Below are positions 1 to 10,880 of a DNA stretch of 64,000 bases, in pieces. Under the pieces are notes generated by a model. It saw only the letters and a program-made list of their open reading frames with translations. It ran no database searches and was not told the DNA's origin. The stretch lies in the NCBI GenBank assembly GCA_964057225.1, contig OZ059899.1, forward strand, positions 2,170,001 through 2,234,000, in the 5' to 3' direction. The translations under genes and the position numbers were made by a program. The DNA comes from Auanema rhodensis. Its lineage: Eukaryota > Nematoda > Chromadorea > Rhabditida > Rhabditidae. Numbering within the stretch: position 1 is the stretch's first letter; every line of letters begins with the position of its first letter.

Positions 1-56
1 TTTTTCAAACGATCATAACTAATTTTTGTATCAAGCGTTTCTCGATGTAGTATAGT

Positions 57-67
57 GCATTCGATGC
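57..67. repeat. Small dyad GCAT-TCG-ATGC in each monomer
   Basis: An inverted repeat has four-base arms around a TCG centre at monomer offsets 57-67. It lies directly upstream of the larger hairpin and is present in nearly every copy. One exception is the monomer starting at 32991, where tgcattcga reads tgcatccga, which changes the loop only. The dyad is too short for its function to be inferred. Confidence 0.6.
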
Positions 68-123
68 GGATTTTTAAGCTGCGTCGATCTGTGTTATCAG
101 ATTTGCGCTAGCTTAAAAATGCA
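65..123. repeat. Nested 59-base imperfect hairpin in each monomer
   Basis: The arms ATTTTTAAGCT (70-80) and AGCTTAAAAAT (110-120) are exact reverse complements, 11 bp with a 29-base spacer. Pairing continues outward as TGC (65-67) with GCA (121-123) across a two-base gg bulge. It continues inward as GCG (81-83) with CGC (106-108) across a one-base bulge, and then ATCTG (87-91) with CAGAT (98-102) around the loop tgttat. A satellite transcript, or extruded DNA, could fold into one long hairpin. Several variants hit the stem on one side only: gagct at 76, gctaac at 111, cttac, cttag and cttg at 115-116, and gatttgtaag at 74. The structure is clear, but selection on it is not shown. Confidence 0.75.
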
Positions 124-128
124 CCGAG

Positions 129-142
129 ATATCAACTGATAT
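129..142. repeat. Dyad ATATCA-ac-TGATAT
   Basis: Six-base arms flank a 2-base centre at monomer offsets 129-142 and overlap the left arm of the next dyad. The segment includes a GATATC (EcoRV) site that appears once per monomer throughout the array, so this enzyme would be expected to cut the array to a 351-bp ladder. Confidence 0.7.
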
Positions 143-159
143 AAGTTCACACTTATATC
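138..159. repeat. Perfect 9-bp stem GATATAAGT/ACTTATATC, 4-base loop
   Basis: The two arms at offsets 138-146 and 151-159 are exact reverse complements around the loop TCAC. It is the cleanest dyad in the monomer and lies in the most conserved part of the unit. I saw two exceptions. In the monomer starting at 12636 the left arm reads gatatatgt, which breaks one pair. In the monomer starting at 62123 the loop changes from tcac to tccc with the stem intact. Confidence 0.8.
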
Positions 160-176
160 CTCGATTTTCACCCTGA

Positions 177-254
177 AGAGTTAATTTTTTCGTTGAATAA
201 CATTGTCCATCGTCTTTGCCTTGAAAAATGGAATCTAAAAACATCTACTTTTTG
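177..254. other. Main variable block of the monomer
   Basis: Most diagnostic substitutions used to define monomer types fall here, at offsets 177-183, 200, 203-207, 219, 223-229, 236, 243 and 253-254. The second variable cluster is offsets 11-44. The flanking blocks 118-176 and 283-351 change rarely. Uneven divergence of this kind is known from other satellites and is often read as protein-binding or structural constraint. Here it is only an observation. Confidence 0.7.
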
Positions 255-263
255 CTAAATTAT

Positions 264-306
264 TTTGAAATTTTTCGAAAAAATTTTTGTCAAAATGTTT
301 TTGGAA
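264..306. other. A/T-tract cluster with palindrome TTTTTCGAAAAA
   Basis: Alternating T- and A-runs of 3-6 bases are spaced roughly 10-14 bases apart, and offsets 271-282 form a perfect 12-base palindrome. Phased A-tracts are a known cause of intrinsic DNA curvature, a common property of insect satellites, so the segment is probably bent. The palindrome is altered to ttggaaaaaa in X and related monomers, and to ttctaaaa in the monomer starting at 2809. Confidence 0.6.
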
Positions 307-309
307 GCA

Positions 310-342
310 ATGTTGAGTGTACATGGAAACTCAACATACACT
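310..342. repeat. Two overlapping, mutually exclusive dyads
   Basis: ATGTTGAG (310-317) pairs perfectly with CTCAACAT (330-337) around a 12-base loop. AGTGTA (316-321) pairs perfectly with TACACT (337-342). The two stems share bases, so only one can form at a time. In right-hand monomers, which read gagtgcacat, the second stem gains a mismatch and the new palindrome GTGCAC appears, while the first stem is unaffected. Confidence 0.65.
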
Positions 343-2808
343 AATGCATCATTTTTCAAACAATCATAACTAATTTGTGTATTAAGCGTTTCTCAATGTA
401 GTATAGTGCATTCGATGCGGATTTTTAAGCTGCGTCGATCTGTGTTATCAGATTTGCGCTAGCTTAAAAATGCACCGAGATATCAACTGATATAAGTTCA
501 CACTTATATCCTCGATTTTCACCCTGAAGAATTGATTTTTTCGTTGAATAACATTGTCTATCGTCTTTGCCTTGAAAAATGGAATCTAAAAACATCTACT
601 TTTTGCTAAATTATTTTGAAATTTTTCGAAAAAATTTTTGTCAAAATGTTTTTGGAAGCAATGTTGAGTGTACATGGAAACTCAACATACACTAATGCAT
701 CATTTTTCAAACGATCATAACTAATTTTTGTATCAAGCTTTTCTCGATGTAGTATAGTGCATTCGATGCGGATTTTTGAGCTGCGTCGATCTGTGTTATC
801 AGATTTGCGCTAGCTTAAAAATGCACCGAGATATCAACTGATATAAGTTCACACTTATATCCTCGATTTTCACCCTGAAGAATCAATTTTTTCGTTGAAT
901 AACATTGTCTATCGTCTTTGCCTTGAAAAATGGAATCTAAAAACATCTACTTTTTGCTAAATTATTTTGAAATTTTTCGAAAAAATTTTTGTCAAAATGT
1001 TTTTGGAAGCAATGTTGAGTGTACATGGAAACTCAACATACACTAATGCATCATTTTTCAAACAATCATAACTAATTTGTGTATTAAGCGTTTCTCAATG
1101 TAGTATAGTGCATTCGATGCGGATTTTTAAGCTGCGTCGATCTGTGTTATCAGATTTGCGCTAGCTTAAAAATGCACCGAGATATCAACTGATATAAGTT
1201 CACACTTATATCCTCGATTTTCACCCTGAACAATTAATTTTTTCGTTGAATAACATTGTCCATCGTCTTTGCCTTGAAAAATGGAATCTAAAAACATCTA
1301 CTTTTTGCTAAATTATTTTGAAATTTTTCGAAAAAATTTTTGTCAAAATGTTTTTGGAAGCAATGTTGAGTGTACATGGAAACTCAACATACACTAATGC
1401 ATCATTTTTCAAACGATCATAACTAATTTTTGTATCAAGCGTTTCTCGATGTAGTATAGTGCATTCGATGCGGATTTTTAAGCTGCGTCGATCTGTGTTA
1501 TCAGATTTGCGCTAGCTTAAAAATGCACCGAGATATCAACTGATATAAGTTCACACTTATATCCTCGATTTTCACCCTGAAGAGTTAATTTTTTCGTTGA
1601 ATAACATTGTCCATCGTCTTTGCCTTGAAAAATGGAATCTAAAAACATCTACTTTTTGCTAAATTATTTTGAAATTTTTCGAAAAAATTTTTGTCAAAAT
1701 GTTTTTGGAAGCAATGTTGAGTGTACATGGAAACTCAACATACACTAATGCATCATTTTTCAAACAATCATAACTAATTTGTGTATTAAGCGTTTCTCAA
1801 TGTAGTATAGTGCATTCGATGCGGATTTTTAAGCTGCGTCGATCTGTGTTATCAGATTTGCGCTAGCTTAAAAATGCACCGAGATATCAACTGATATAAG
1901 TTCACACTTATATCCTCGATTTTCACCCTGAAGAATTGATTTTTTCGTTGGATAACATTGTCTATCGTCTTTGCCTTGAAAAATGGAATCTAAAAACATC
2001 TACTTTTTGCTAAATTATTTTGAAATTTTTCGAAAAAATTTTTGTCAAAATGTTTTTGGAAGCAATGTTGAGTGTACATGGAAACTCAACATACACTAAT
2101 GCATCATTTTTCAAACAATCATAACTAATTTGTGTATTAAGCGTTTCTCAATGTAGTATAGTGCATTCGATGCGGATTTTTAAGCTGCGTCGATCTGTGT
2201 TATCAGATTTGCGCTAACTTAAAAATGCACCGAGATATCAACTGATATAAGTTCACACTTATATCCTCGATTTTCACCCTGAACAATTAATTTTTTCGTT
2301 GAATAACATTGTCCATCGTCTTTGCCTTGAAAAATGGAATCTAAAAACATCTACTTTTTGCTAAATTATTTTGAAATTTTTCGAAAAAATTTTTGTCAAA
2401 ATGTTTTTGGAAGCAATGTTGAGTGTACATGGAAACTCAACATACACTAATGCATCATTTTTCAAACGATCATAACTAATTTTTGTATCAAGCGTTTCTC
2501 GATGTAGTATAGTGCATTCGATGCGGATTTTTGAGCTGCGTCGATCTGTGTTATCAGATTTGCGCTAGCTTAAAAATGCACCGAGATATCAACTGATATA
2601 AGTTCACACTTATATCCTCGATTTTCACCCTGAAGAATCAATTTTTTCGTTGAATAACATTGTCTATCGTCTTTGCCTTGAAAAATGGAATCTAAAAACA
2701 TCTACTTTTTGCTAAATTATTTTGAAATTTTTCGAAAAAATTTTTGTCAAAATGTTTTTGGAAGCAATGTTGAGTGTACATGGAAACTCAACATACACTA
2801 ATGCATCA

Positions 2809-4562
2809 TTTTTCAAACGATCATAACTAATTTTTGTATCAAGCTTTTCTCAATGTAGTATAGTGCATTCGATGCGGATTTTTAAGCTGCGTCGATCTGT
2901 GTTATCAGATTTGCGCTAGCTTAAAAATGCACCGAGATATCAACTGATATAAGTTCACACTTATATCCTCGATTTTCACCCTGAAGAATCAATTTTTTCG
3001 TTGAATAACATTGTCTATCGTCTTTGCCTTGAAAAATGGAATCTAAAAACATCTACTTTTTGCTAAATTATTTTGAAATTTTTCTAAAAAATTTTTGTCA
3101 AAATGTTTTTGGAAGCAATGTTGAGTGTACATGGAAACTCAACATACACTAATGCATCATTTTTCAAACGATCATAACTAATTTTTGTATTAAGCTTTTC
3201 TCAATGTAGTATAGTGCATTCGATGCGGATTTTTAAGCTGCGTCGATCTGTGTTATCAGATTTGCGCTAGCTTAAAAATGCACCGAGATATCAACTGATA
3301 TAAGTTCACACTTATATCCTCGATTTTCACCCTGAAGAATCAATTTTTTCGTTGAATAACATTGTCTATCGTCTTTGCCTTGAAAAATGGAATCTAAAAA
3401 CATCTACTTTTTGCTAAATTATTTCGAAATTTTTCGAAAAAATTTTTGTCAAAATGTTTTTGGAAGCAATGTTGAGTGTACATGGAAACTCAACATACAC
3501 TAATGCATCATTTTTCAAACGATCATAACTAATTTTTGTATCAAGCTTTTCTCAATGTAGTATAGTGCATTCGATGCGGATTTTTAAGCTGCGTCGATCT
3601 GTGTTATCAGATTTGCGCTAGCTTAAAAATGCACCGAGATATCAACTGATATAAGTTCACACTTATATCCTCGATTTTCACCCTGAAGAATCAATTTTTT
3701 CGTTGAATAACATTGTCTATCGTCTTTGCCTTGAAAAATGGAATCTAAAAACATCTACTTTTTGCTAAATTATTTTGAAATTTTTCGAAAAAATTTTGTC
3801 AAAATGTTTTTGGAAGCAATGTTGAGTGTACATGGAAACTCAACATACACTAATGCATCATTTTTCAAACGATCATAACTAATTTTTGTATTAAGCTTTT
3901 CTCAATGTAGTATAGTGCATTCGATGCGGATTTTTAAGCTGCGTCGATCTGTGTTATCAGATTTGCGCTAGCTTAAAAATGCACCGAGATATCAACTGAT
4001 ATAAGTTCACACTTATATCCTCGATTTTCACCCTGAAGAATCAATTTTTTCGTTGAATAACATTGTCTATCGTCTTTGCCTTGAAAAATGGAATCTAAAA
4101 ACATCTACTTTTTGCTAAATTATTTTGAAATTTTTCGAAAAAATTTTTGTCAAAATGTTTTTGGAAGCAATGTTGAGTGTACATGGAAACTCAACATACA
4201 CTAATGCATCATTTTTCAAACGATCATAACTAATTTTTGTATTAAGCTTTTCTCAATGTAGTATAGTGCATTCGATGCGGATTTTTAAGCTGCGTCGATC
4301 TGTGTTATCAGATTTGCGCTAGCTTAAAAATGCACCGAGATATCAACTGATATAAGTTCACACTTATATCCTCGATTTTCACCCTGAAGAATCAATTTTT
4401 TCGTTGAATAACATTGTCTATCGTCTTTGCCTTGAAAAATGGAATCTAAAAACATCTACTTTTTGCTAAATTATTTTGAAATTTTTCGAAAAAATTTTTG
4501 TCAAAATGTTTTTGGAAGCAATGTTGAGTGTACATGGAAACTCAACATACACTAATGCATCA
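2809..4562 (+). repeat. Run of five aagctttt/gaatcaa monomers (9-13)
   Basis: Five consecutive monomers share aagctttt at offsets 33-40, gaagaatcaa at 175-184 and tctatc. They alternate partly between tatcaag and tattaag. The aagctttt sequence creates an AAGCTT (HindIII) site that most other monomers lack. Private changes are ttctaaaa in monomer 9, atttcgaaat in monomer 10 and a 1-base loss in monomer 11. This looks like a recent local amplification of a single type. Confidence 0.75.
3511..3860 (+). repeat. 350-bp monomer 11 with 1-base deletion
   Basis: The T-run after the palindrome is four bases instead of five (aaattttgtc near 3791-3800). It is otherwise a normal aagctttt/gaatcaa monomer. 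I found no copy of this deletion elsewhere, so it is probably recent. Confidence 0.85.
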
Positions 4563-7500
4563 TTTTTCAAACGATCATAACTAATTTTTGTATCAAGCTT
4601 TTCTCAATGTAGTATAGTGCATTCGATGCGGATTTTTAAGCTGCGTCGATCTGTGTTATCAGATTTGCGCTAGCTTAAAAATGCACCGAGATATCAACTG
4701 ATATAAGTTCACACTTATATCCTCGATTTTCACCCTGAAGAATTAATTTTTTCGTTGAATAACATTGTCCATCGTCTTTGCCTTGAAAAATGGAATCTAA
4801 AAACATCTACTTTTTGCTAAATTATTTTGAAAATTTTCGAAAAAATTTTTGTCAAAATGTTTTTGGAAGCAATGTTGAGTGTACATGGAAACTCAACATA
4901 CACTAATGCATCATTTTTCAAACAATCATAACTAATTTGTGTATTAAGCGTTTCTCAATGTAGTATAGTGCATTCGATGCGGATTTTTAAGCTGCGTCGA
5001 TCTGTGTTATCAGATTTGCGCTAACTTAAAAATGCACCGAGATATCAACTGATATAAGTTCACACTTATATCCTCGATTTTCACCCTGAACAATTAATTT
5101 TTTCGTTGAATAACATTGTCCATCGTCTTTGCCTTGAAAAATGGAATCTAAAAACATCTACTTTTTGCTAAATTATTTTGAAATTTTTCGAAAAAATTTT
5201 TGTCAAAATGTTTTTGGAAGCAATGTTGAGTGTACATGGAAACTCAACATACACTAATGCATCATTTTTCAAACGATCATAACTAATTTTTGTATCAAGC
5301 GTTTCTCGATGTAGTATAGTGCATTCGATGCGGATTTTTAAGCTGCGTCGATCTGTGTTATCAGATTTGCGCTAGCTTAAAAATGCACCGAGATATCAAC
5401 TGATATAAGTTCACACTTATATCCTCGATTTTCACCCTGAAGAATTGATTTTTTCGTTGAATAACATTGTCTATCGTCTTTGCCTTAAAAAATGGAATCT
5501 AAAAACTTCTACTTTTTGCTAAATTATTTTAAAATTTTTCGAAAAAATTTTTGTCAAAATGTTTTTGGAAGCAATGTTGAGTGTACATGGAAACTCAACA
5601 TACACTAATGCATCATTTTTCAAACGATCATAACTAATTTTTGTATCGAGCGTTTCTCAATGTAGTATAGTGCATTCGATGCGGATTTTTAAGCTGCGTC
5701 GATCTGTGTTATCAGATTTGCGCTAGCTTAAAAATGCACCGAGATATCAACTGATATAAGTTCACACTTATATCCTCGATTTTCACCCTGAAAAATTAAT
5801 TTTTTCGTTGAATAACATTGTCCATCGTCTTTGCCTTGAAAAATGGAATCTAAAAACATCTACTTTTTGCTAAATTATTTTGAAATTTTTCGAAAAAATT
5901 TTTGTCAAAATGTTTTTGGAAGCAATGTTGAGTGTACATGGAAACTCAACATACACTAATGCATCATTTTTCAAACGATCATAACTAATTTTTGTATCAA
6001 ACGTTTCTCAATGTAGTATAGTGCATTCGATGCGGATTTTTAAGCTGCGTCGATCTGTGTTATCAGATTTGCGCTAGCTTAAAAATGCACCGAGATATCA
6101 ACTGATATAAGTTCACACTTATATCCTCGATTTTCACCCTGAAGAATTAATTTTTTCGTTGAATAGCATTGTCCATCGTCTTTGCCTTGAAAAAAAGAAT
6201 CTAAAAACATCTACTTTTCGCTAAATTATTTTGAAATTTTTCGAAAAAATTTTTGTCAAAATGTTTTTGGAAGCAATGTTGAGTGTACATGGAAACTCAA
6301 CATACACTAATGCATCATTTTTCAAACGATCATAACTAATTTTTGTATCAAGCGTTTCTCGATGTAGTATAGTGCATTCGATGCGGATTTTTAAGCTGCG
6401 TCGATCTGTGTTATCAGATTTGCGCTAGCTTACAAATGCACCGAGATATCAACTGATATAAGTTCACACTTATATCCTCGATTTTCACCCTGAAGAATTG
6501 ATTTTTTCGTTGAATAACATTGTCTATCGTCTTTGCTTTGAAAAATGGAATCTAAAAACATCTACTTTTTGCTAAATTATTTTGAAATTTTTCGAAAAAA
6601 TTTTTGTCAAAATGTTTTTGGAAGCAATGTTGAGTGTACATGGAAACTCAACATACACTAATGCATCATTTTTCAAACGATCATAACTAATTTTTGTATC
6701 AAGCGTTTCTCGATGTAGTATAGTGCATTCGATGCGGATTTTTAAGCTGCGTCGATCTGTGTTATCAGATTTGCGCTAGCTTAAAAATGCACCGAGATAT
6801 CAACTGATATAAGTTCACACTTATATCCTCGATTTTCACCCTGAGGAATTGATTTTTTCGTTGAATAACATTGTCTATCGTCTTTGCCTTAAAAAATGGA
6901 ATCTAAAAACTTCTACTTTTTGCTAAATTATTTTAAAATTTTTCGAAAAAATTTTTGTCAAAATGTTTTTGGAAGCAATGTTGAGTGTACATGGAAACTC
7001 AACATACACTAATGCATCATTTTTCAAACGATCATAACTAATTTTTGTATCAAGCGTTTCTCAATGTAGTATAGTGCATTCGATGCGGATTTTTAAGCTG
7101 CGTCGATCTGTGTTATCAGATTTGCGCTAGCTTAAAAATGCACCGAGATATCAACTGATATAAGTTCACACTTATATCCTCGATTTTCACCCTGAAAAAT
7201 TAATTTTTTCGTTGAATAACATTGTCCATCGTCTTTGCCTTGAAAAATGGAATCTAAAAACATCTACTTTTTGCTAAATTATTTTGAAATTTTTCGAAAA
7301 AATTTTTGTCAAAATGTTTTTGGAAGCAATGTTGAGTGTACATGGAAACTCAACATACACTAATGCATCATTTTTCAAACGATCATAACTAATTTTTGTA
7401 TCAAACGTTTCTCAATGTAGTATAGTGCATTCGATGCGGATTTTTAAGCTGCGTCGATCTGTGTTATCAGATTTGCGCTAGCTTAAAAATGCACCGAGAT

Positions 7501-7721
7501 ATCAACTGATATAAGTTCACACTTATATCCTCGATTTTCACCCTGAAGAATTAATTTTTTCGTTGAATAACATTGTCCATCGTCTTTGCCTTGAAAAAAG
7601 GAATCTAAAAACATCTACTTTTTGCTAAATTATTTTGAAATTTTTCGAAAACATTTTTGTCAAAATGTTTTTGGAAGCAATGTTGAGTGTACATGGAAAC
7701 TCAACATACACTAATGCATCA
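4563..7721 (+). repeat. 9-monomer block, copy 1 (monomers 14-22)
   Basis: The order of types is aagctttt/gaattaa, then gtg/gctaac/gaacaa, gaattga/acttct/ttttaaaat, gaaaaattaa, aaacg/aatagc/cgctaa, cttacaaa, gaggaattga/acttct, gaaaaattaa, and aaacg/aaaaaagg with cgaaaacattt. The same order recurs at 10881-14039, 6318 bp (18 monomers) downstream. The clear difference is the sixth monomer, whose 3' half is gaattga/tctatc here and gaacaattaa/tccatc in the other copy. Confidence 0.75.
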
Positions 7722-8423
7722 TTTTTCAAACGATCATAACTAATTTTTGTATTAAGCGTTTCTCGATGTAGTATAGTGCATTCGATGCGGATTTTTAAGC
7801 TGCGTCGATCTGTGTTATCAGATTTGCGCTAGCTTACAAATGCACCGAGATATCAACTGATATAAGTTCACACTTATATCCTCGATTTTCACCCTGAACA
7901 ATTAATTTTTTCGTTGAATAACATTGTCCATCGTCTTTGCCTTGAAAAATGGAATCTAAAAACATCTACTTTTTGCTAAATTATTTTGAAATTTTTCGAA
8001 AAAATTTTTGTCAAAATGTTTTTGGAAGCAATGTTGAGTGTACATGGAAACTCAACATACACTAATGCATCATTTTTCAAACGATCATAACTAATTTTTG
8101 TATCAAACGTTTCTCAATGTAGTATAGTGCATTCGATGCGGATTTTTAAGCTGCGTCGATCTGTGTTATCAGATTTGCGCTAACTTAAAAATGCACCGAG
8201 ATATCAACTGATATAAGTTCACACTTATATCCTCGATTTTCACCCTGAAGAATTAATTTTTTCGTTGAATAGCATTGTCCATCGTCTTTGCCTTGAAAAA
8301 AGGAATCTAAAAACATCTACTTTTCGCTAAATTATTTTGAAATTTTTCGAAAAAATTTTTGTCAAAATGTTTTTGGAAGCAATGTTGAGTGTACATGGAA
8401 ACTCAACATACACTAATGCATCA
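7722..8423 (+). repeat. Two linking monomers (23-24)
   Basis: Monomer 23 combines tattaagcg/cgatg and cttacaaa with a gaacaattaa half. Monomer 24 is an aaacg type with gctaac and aatagc/cgctaa. They separate the 9-monomer block from the 6-monomer block and look like mosaics of the neighbouring types. Confidence 0.65.
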
Positions 8424-10529
8424 TTTTTCAAACGATCATAACTAATTTTTGTATCAAGCGTTTCTCGATGTAGTATAGTGCATTCGATGCGGATTTTTAA
8501 GCTGCGTCGATCTGTGTTATCAGATTTGCGCTAGCTTACAAATGCACCGAGATATCAACTGATATAAGTTCACACTTATATCCTCGATTTTCACCCTGAA
8601 CAATTAATTTTTTCGTTGAATAACACTGTCCATCGTCTTTGCCTTGAAAAATGGAATCTAAAAACATCTACTTTTTGCTAAATTATTTTGAAATTTTTCG
8701 AAAAAATTTTTGTCAAAATGTTTTTGGAAGCAATGTTGAGTGTACATGGAAACTCAACATACACTAATGCATCATTTTTCAAACGATCATAACTAATTTT
8801 TGTATCAAGCGTTTCTCGATGTAGTATAGTGCATTCGATGCGGATTTTTAAGCTGCGTCGATCTGTGTTATCAGATTTGCGCTAGCTTAAAAATGCACCG
8901 AGATATCAACTGATATAAGTTCACACTTATATCCTCGATTTTCACCCTGAGGAATTGATTTTTTCGTTGAATAACATTGTCTATCGTCTTTGCCTTAAAA
9001 AATGGAATCTAAAAACTTCTACTTTTTGCTAAATTATTTTAAAATTTTTCGAAAAAATTTTTGTCAAAATGTTTTTGGAAGCAATGTTGAGTGTACATGG
9101 AAACTCAACATACACTAATGCATCATTTTTCAAACGATCATAACTAATTTTTGTATCAAGCGTTTCTCAATGTAGTATAGTGCATTCGATGCGGATTTTT
9201 AAGCTGCGTCGATCTGTGTTATCAGATTTGCGCTAGCTTAAAAATGCACCGAGATATCAACTGATATAAGTTCACACTTATATCCTCGATTTTCACCCTG
9301 AAGAATTAATTTTTTCGTTGAATAGCATTGTCCATCGTCTTTGCCTTGAAAAAAGGAATCTAAAAACATCTACTTTTCGCTAAATTATTTTGAAATTTTT
9401 CGAAAAAATTTTTGTCAAAATGTTTTTGGAAGCAATGTTGAGTGTACATGGAAACTCAACATACACTAATGCATCATTTTTCAAACGATCATAACTAATT
9501 TTTGTATCAAGCGTTTCTCGATGTAGTATAGTGCATTCGATGCGGATTTTTAAGCTGCGTCGATCTGTGTTATCAGATTTGCGCTAGCTTACAAATGCAC
9601 CGAGATATCAACTGATATAAGTTCACACTTATATCCTCGATTTTCACCCTGAACAATTAATTTTTTCGTTGAATAACATTGTCCATCGTCTTTGCCTTGA
9701 AAAATGGAATCTAAAAACATCTACTTTTTGCTAAATTATTTTGAAATTTTTCGAAAAAATTTTTGTCAAAATGTTTTTGGAAGCAATGTTGAGTGTACAT
9801 GGAAACTCAACATACACTAATGCATCATTTTTCAAACGATCATAACTAATTTTTGTATTAAGCGTTTCTCAATGTAGTATAGTGCATTCGATGCGAATTT
9901 TTAAGCTGCGTCGATCTGTGTTATCAGATTTGCGCTAGCTTAAAAATGCACCGAGATATCAACTGATATAAGTTCACACTTATATCCTCGATTTTCACCC
10001 TGAAGAATTGATTTTTTCGTTGAATAACATTGTCTATCGTCTTTGCCTTAAAAAATGGAATCTAAAAACTTCTACTTTTTGCTAAATTATTTTGAAATTT
10101 TTCGAAAAAATTTTTGTCAAAATGTTTTTGGAAGCAATGTTGAGTGTACATGGAAACTCAACATACACTAATGCATCATTTTTCAAACGATCATAACTAA
10201 TTTTTGTATCAAGCGTTTCTCAATGTAGTATAGTGCATTCGATGCGGATTTTTAAGCTGCGTCGATCTGTGTTATCAGATTTGCGCTAGCTTGAAAATGC
10301 ACCGAGATATCAACTGATATAAGTTCACACTTATATCCTCGATTTTCACCCTGAAAAATTAATTTTTTCGTTGAATAACATTGTCCATCGTCTTTGCCTT
10401 GAAAAATGGAATCTAAAAACATCTACTTTTTGCTAAATTATTTTGAAATTTTTCGAAAAAATTTTTGTCAAAATGTTTTTGGAAGCAATGTTGAGTGTAC
10501 ATGGAAACTCAACATACACTAATGCATCA
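8424..10529 (+). repeat. 6-monomer block, copy 1 (monomers 25-30)
   Basis: The order is cttacaaa/gaacaa, gaggaattga/acttct, aatagc/cgctaa, cttacaaa/gaacaa, tattaag/gcgaatt/acttct, gaaaaattaa. The same six types in the same order lie at 16146-18251, exactly 22 monomers (7722 bp) away. Private differences seen are aacactgtcc in the first monomer here, cttgaaaat in the sixth monomer here, and attctgaaat in the sixth monomer of the other copy. Confidence 0.72.
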
Positions 10530-10880
10530 TTTTTCAAACGATCATAACTAATTTTTGTATCAAACGTTTCTCAATGTAGTAGAGTGCATTCGATGCGGAT
10601 TTTTAAGCTGCGTCGATCTGTGTTATCAGATTTGCGCTAGCTTAAAAATGCACCGAGATATCAACTGATATAAGTTCACACTTATATCCTCGATTTTCAC
10701 CCTGAAGAATCAATTTTTTCGTTGAATAACATTGTCTATCGTCTTTGCCTTGAAAAATGAAATCTAAAAACATCTACTTTTTGCTAAATTATTTTGAAAT
10801 TTTTCGAAAAAATTTTTGTCAAAATGTTTTTGGAAGCAATGTTGAGTGTACATGGAAACTCAACATACACTAATGCATCA
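10530..10880 (+). repeat. Linking monomer 31
   Basis: This is an aaacg-type 5' part joined to a gaagaatcaa/tctatc 3' part of the kind common at 2809-4562. It has the private changes gtagagtgc and aaaaatgaaat. It joins the 6-monomer block to the second 9-monomer block and looks recombinant. Confidence 0.6.

Larger units (their letters stand above)
1..351 (+). repeat. Reference monomer 1 (full 351-bp unit)
   Basis: This monomer is used as the coordinate frame, so its offsets equal window positions. Main variable offsets across the array: 11 (g/a), 26 (t/g), 32 (c/t), 35 (g/a), 37 (g/t), 44 (g/a), 69 (g/a), 111 (g/a), 115-116 (a/c/g), 177-183 (gaagaattaa, gaacaattaa, gaaaaattaa, gaagaattga, gaggaattga, gaagaatcaa, gaagaattca), 200 (a/g), 203, 205 and 207, 219, 223-224, 229 (t/a), 236 (t/c), 243 (a/t), 253-254, 267, 276 (c/g) and 320 (t/c). 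Offsets about 118-176 and 283-351 hardly change. I see no clear internal subrepeat. The period is a multiple of three (117 codons), but stop codons interrupt all six frames in ordinary monomers. Confidence 0.95.
1..2808 (+). repeat. Two 4-monomer units (monomers 1-8)
   Basis: Monomers 1-4 (1-1404) are four types in series. They are caagcg/cgatg with gaagagttaa, then gtgtattaagcg with gaagaattga, then the caagctttt/gagct type with gaagaatcaa, then gtgtattaagcg with gaacaattaa. Monomers 5-8 (1405-2808) repeat the set as types 1, 2, 4, 3. Monomer 5 matches monomer 1, and monomer 6 matches monomer 2 except for gttggataac. Monomer 7 is a type-4 copy with gctaac, and monomer 8 is type-3-like but has caagcg. 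The swap of the last two types suggests an exchange or conversion after duplication. Confidence 0.75.

Noticed and set aside
48-67. Internal RNA polymerase III promoter (A box and B box) or a tRNA relic
   Set aside because: The bases tagtatagtgc resemble an A box, and attcgatgc partly resembles a B box. They are directly adjacent, while real A and B boxes are tens of bases apart. The B-box match is partial, and there is no tRNA fold.
65-123. Compensatory (covarying) changes in the 59-base hairpin
   Set aside because: The gatttgtaag variant of the left arm would pair with the cttacaaat variant of the right arm, but the two occur in different monomers. Each sits opposite the standard partner. 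Other stem variants are also one-sided, so I see no covariation support for a selected RNA structure.
190-206. Functional CENP-B box
   Set aside because: The CGGG half of the core is missing in every monomer, so it is recorded only as a weak similarity.
1-351. Internal doubling of a unit of about 175 bp within the monomer
   Set aside because: The length would allow it, and both halves contain T-runs followed by tc or cg, but I could not align the halves convincingly by eye.
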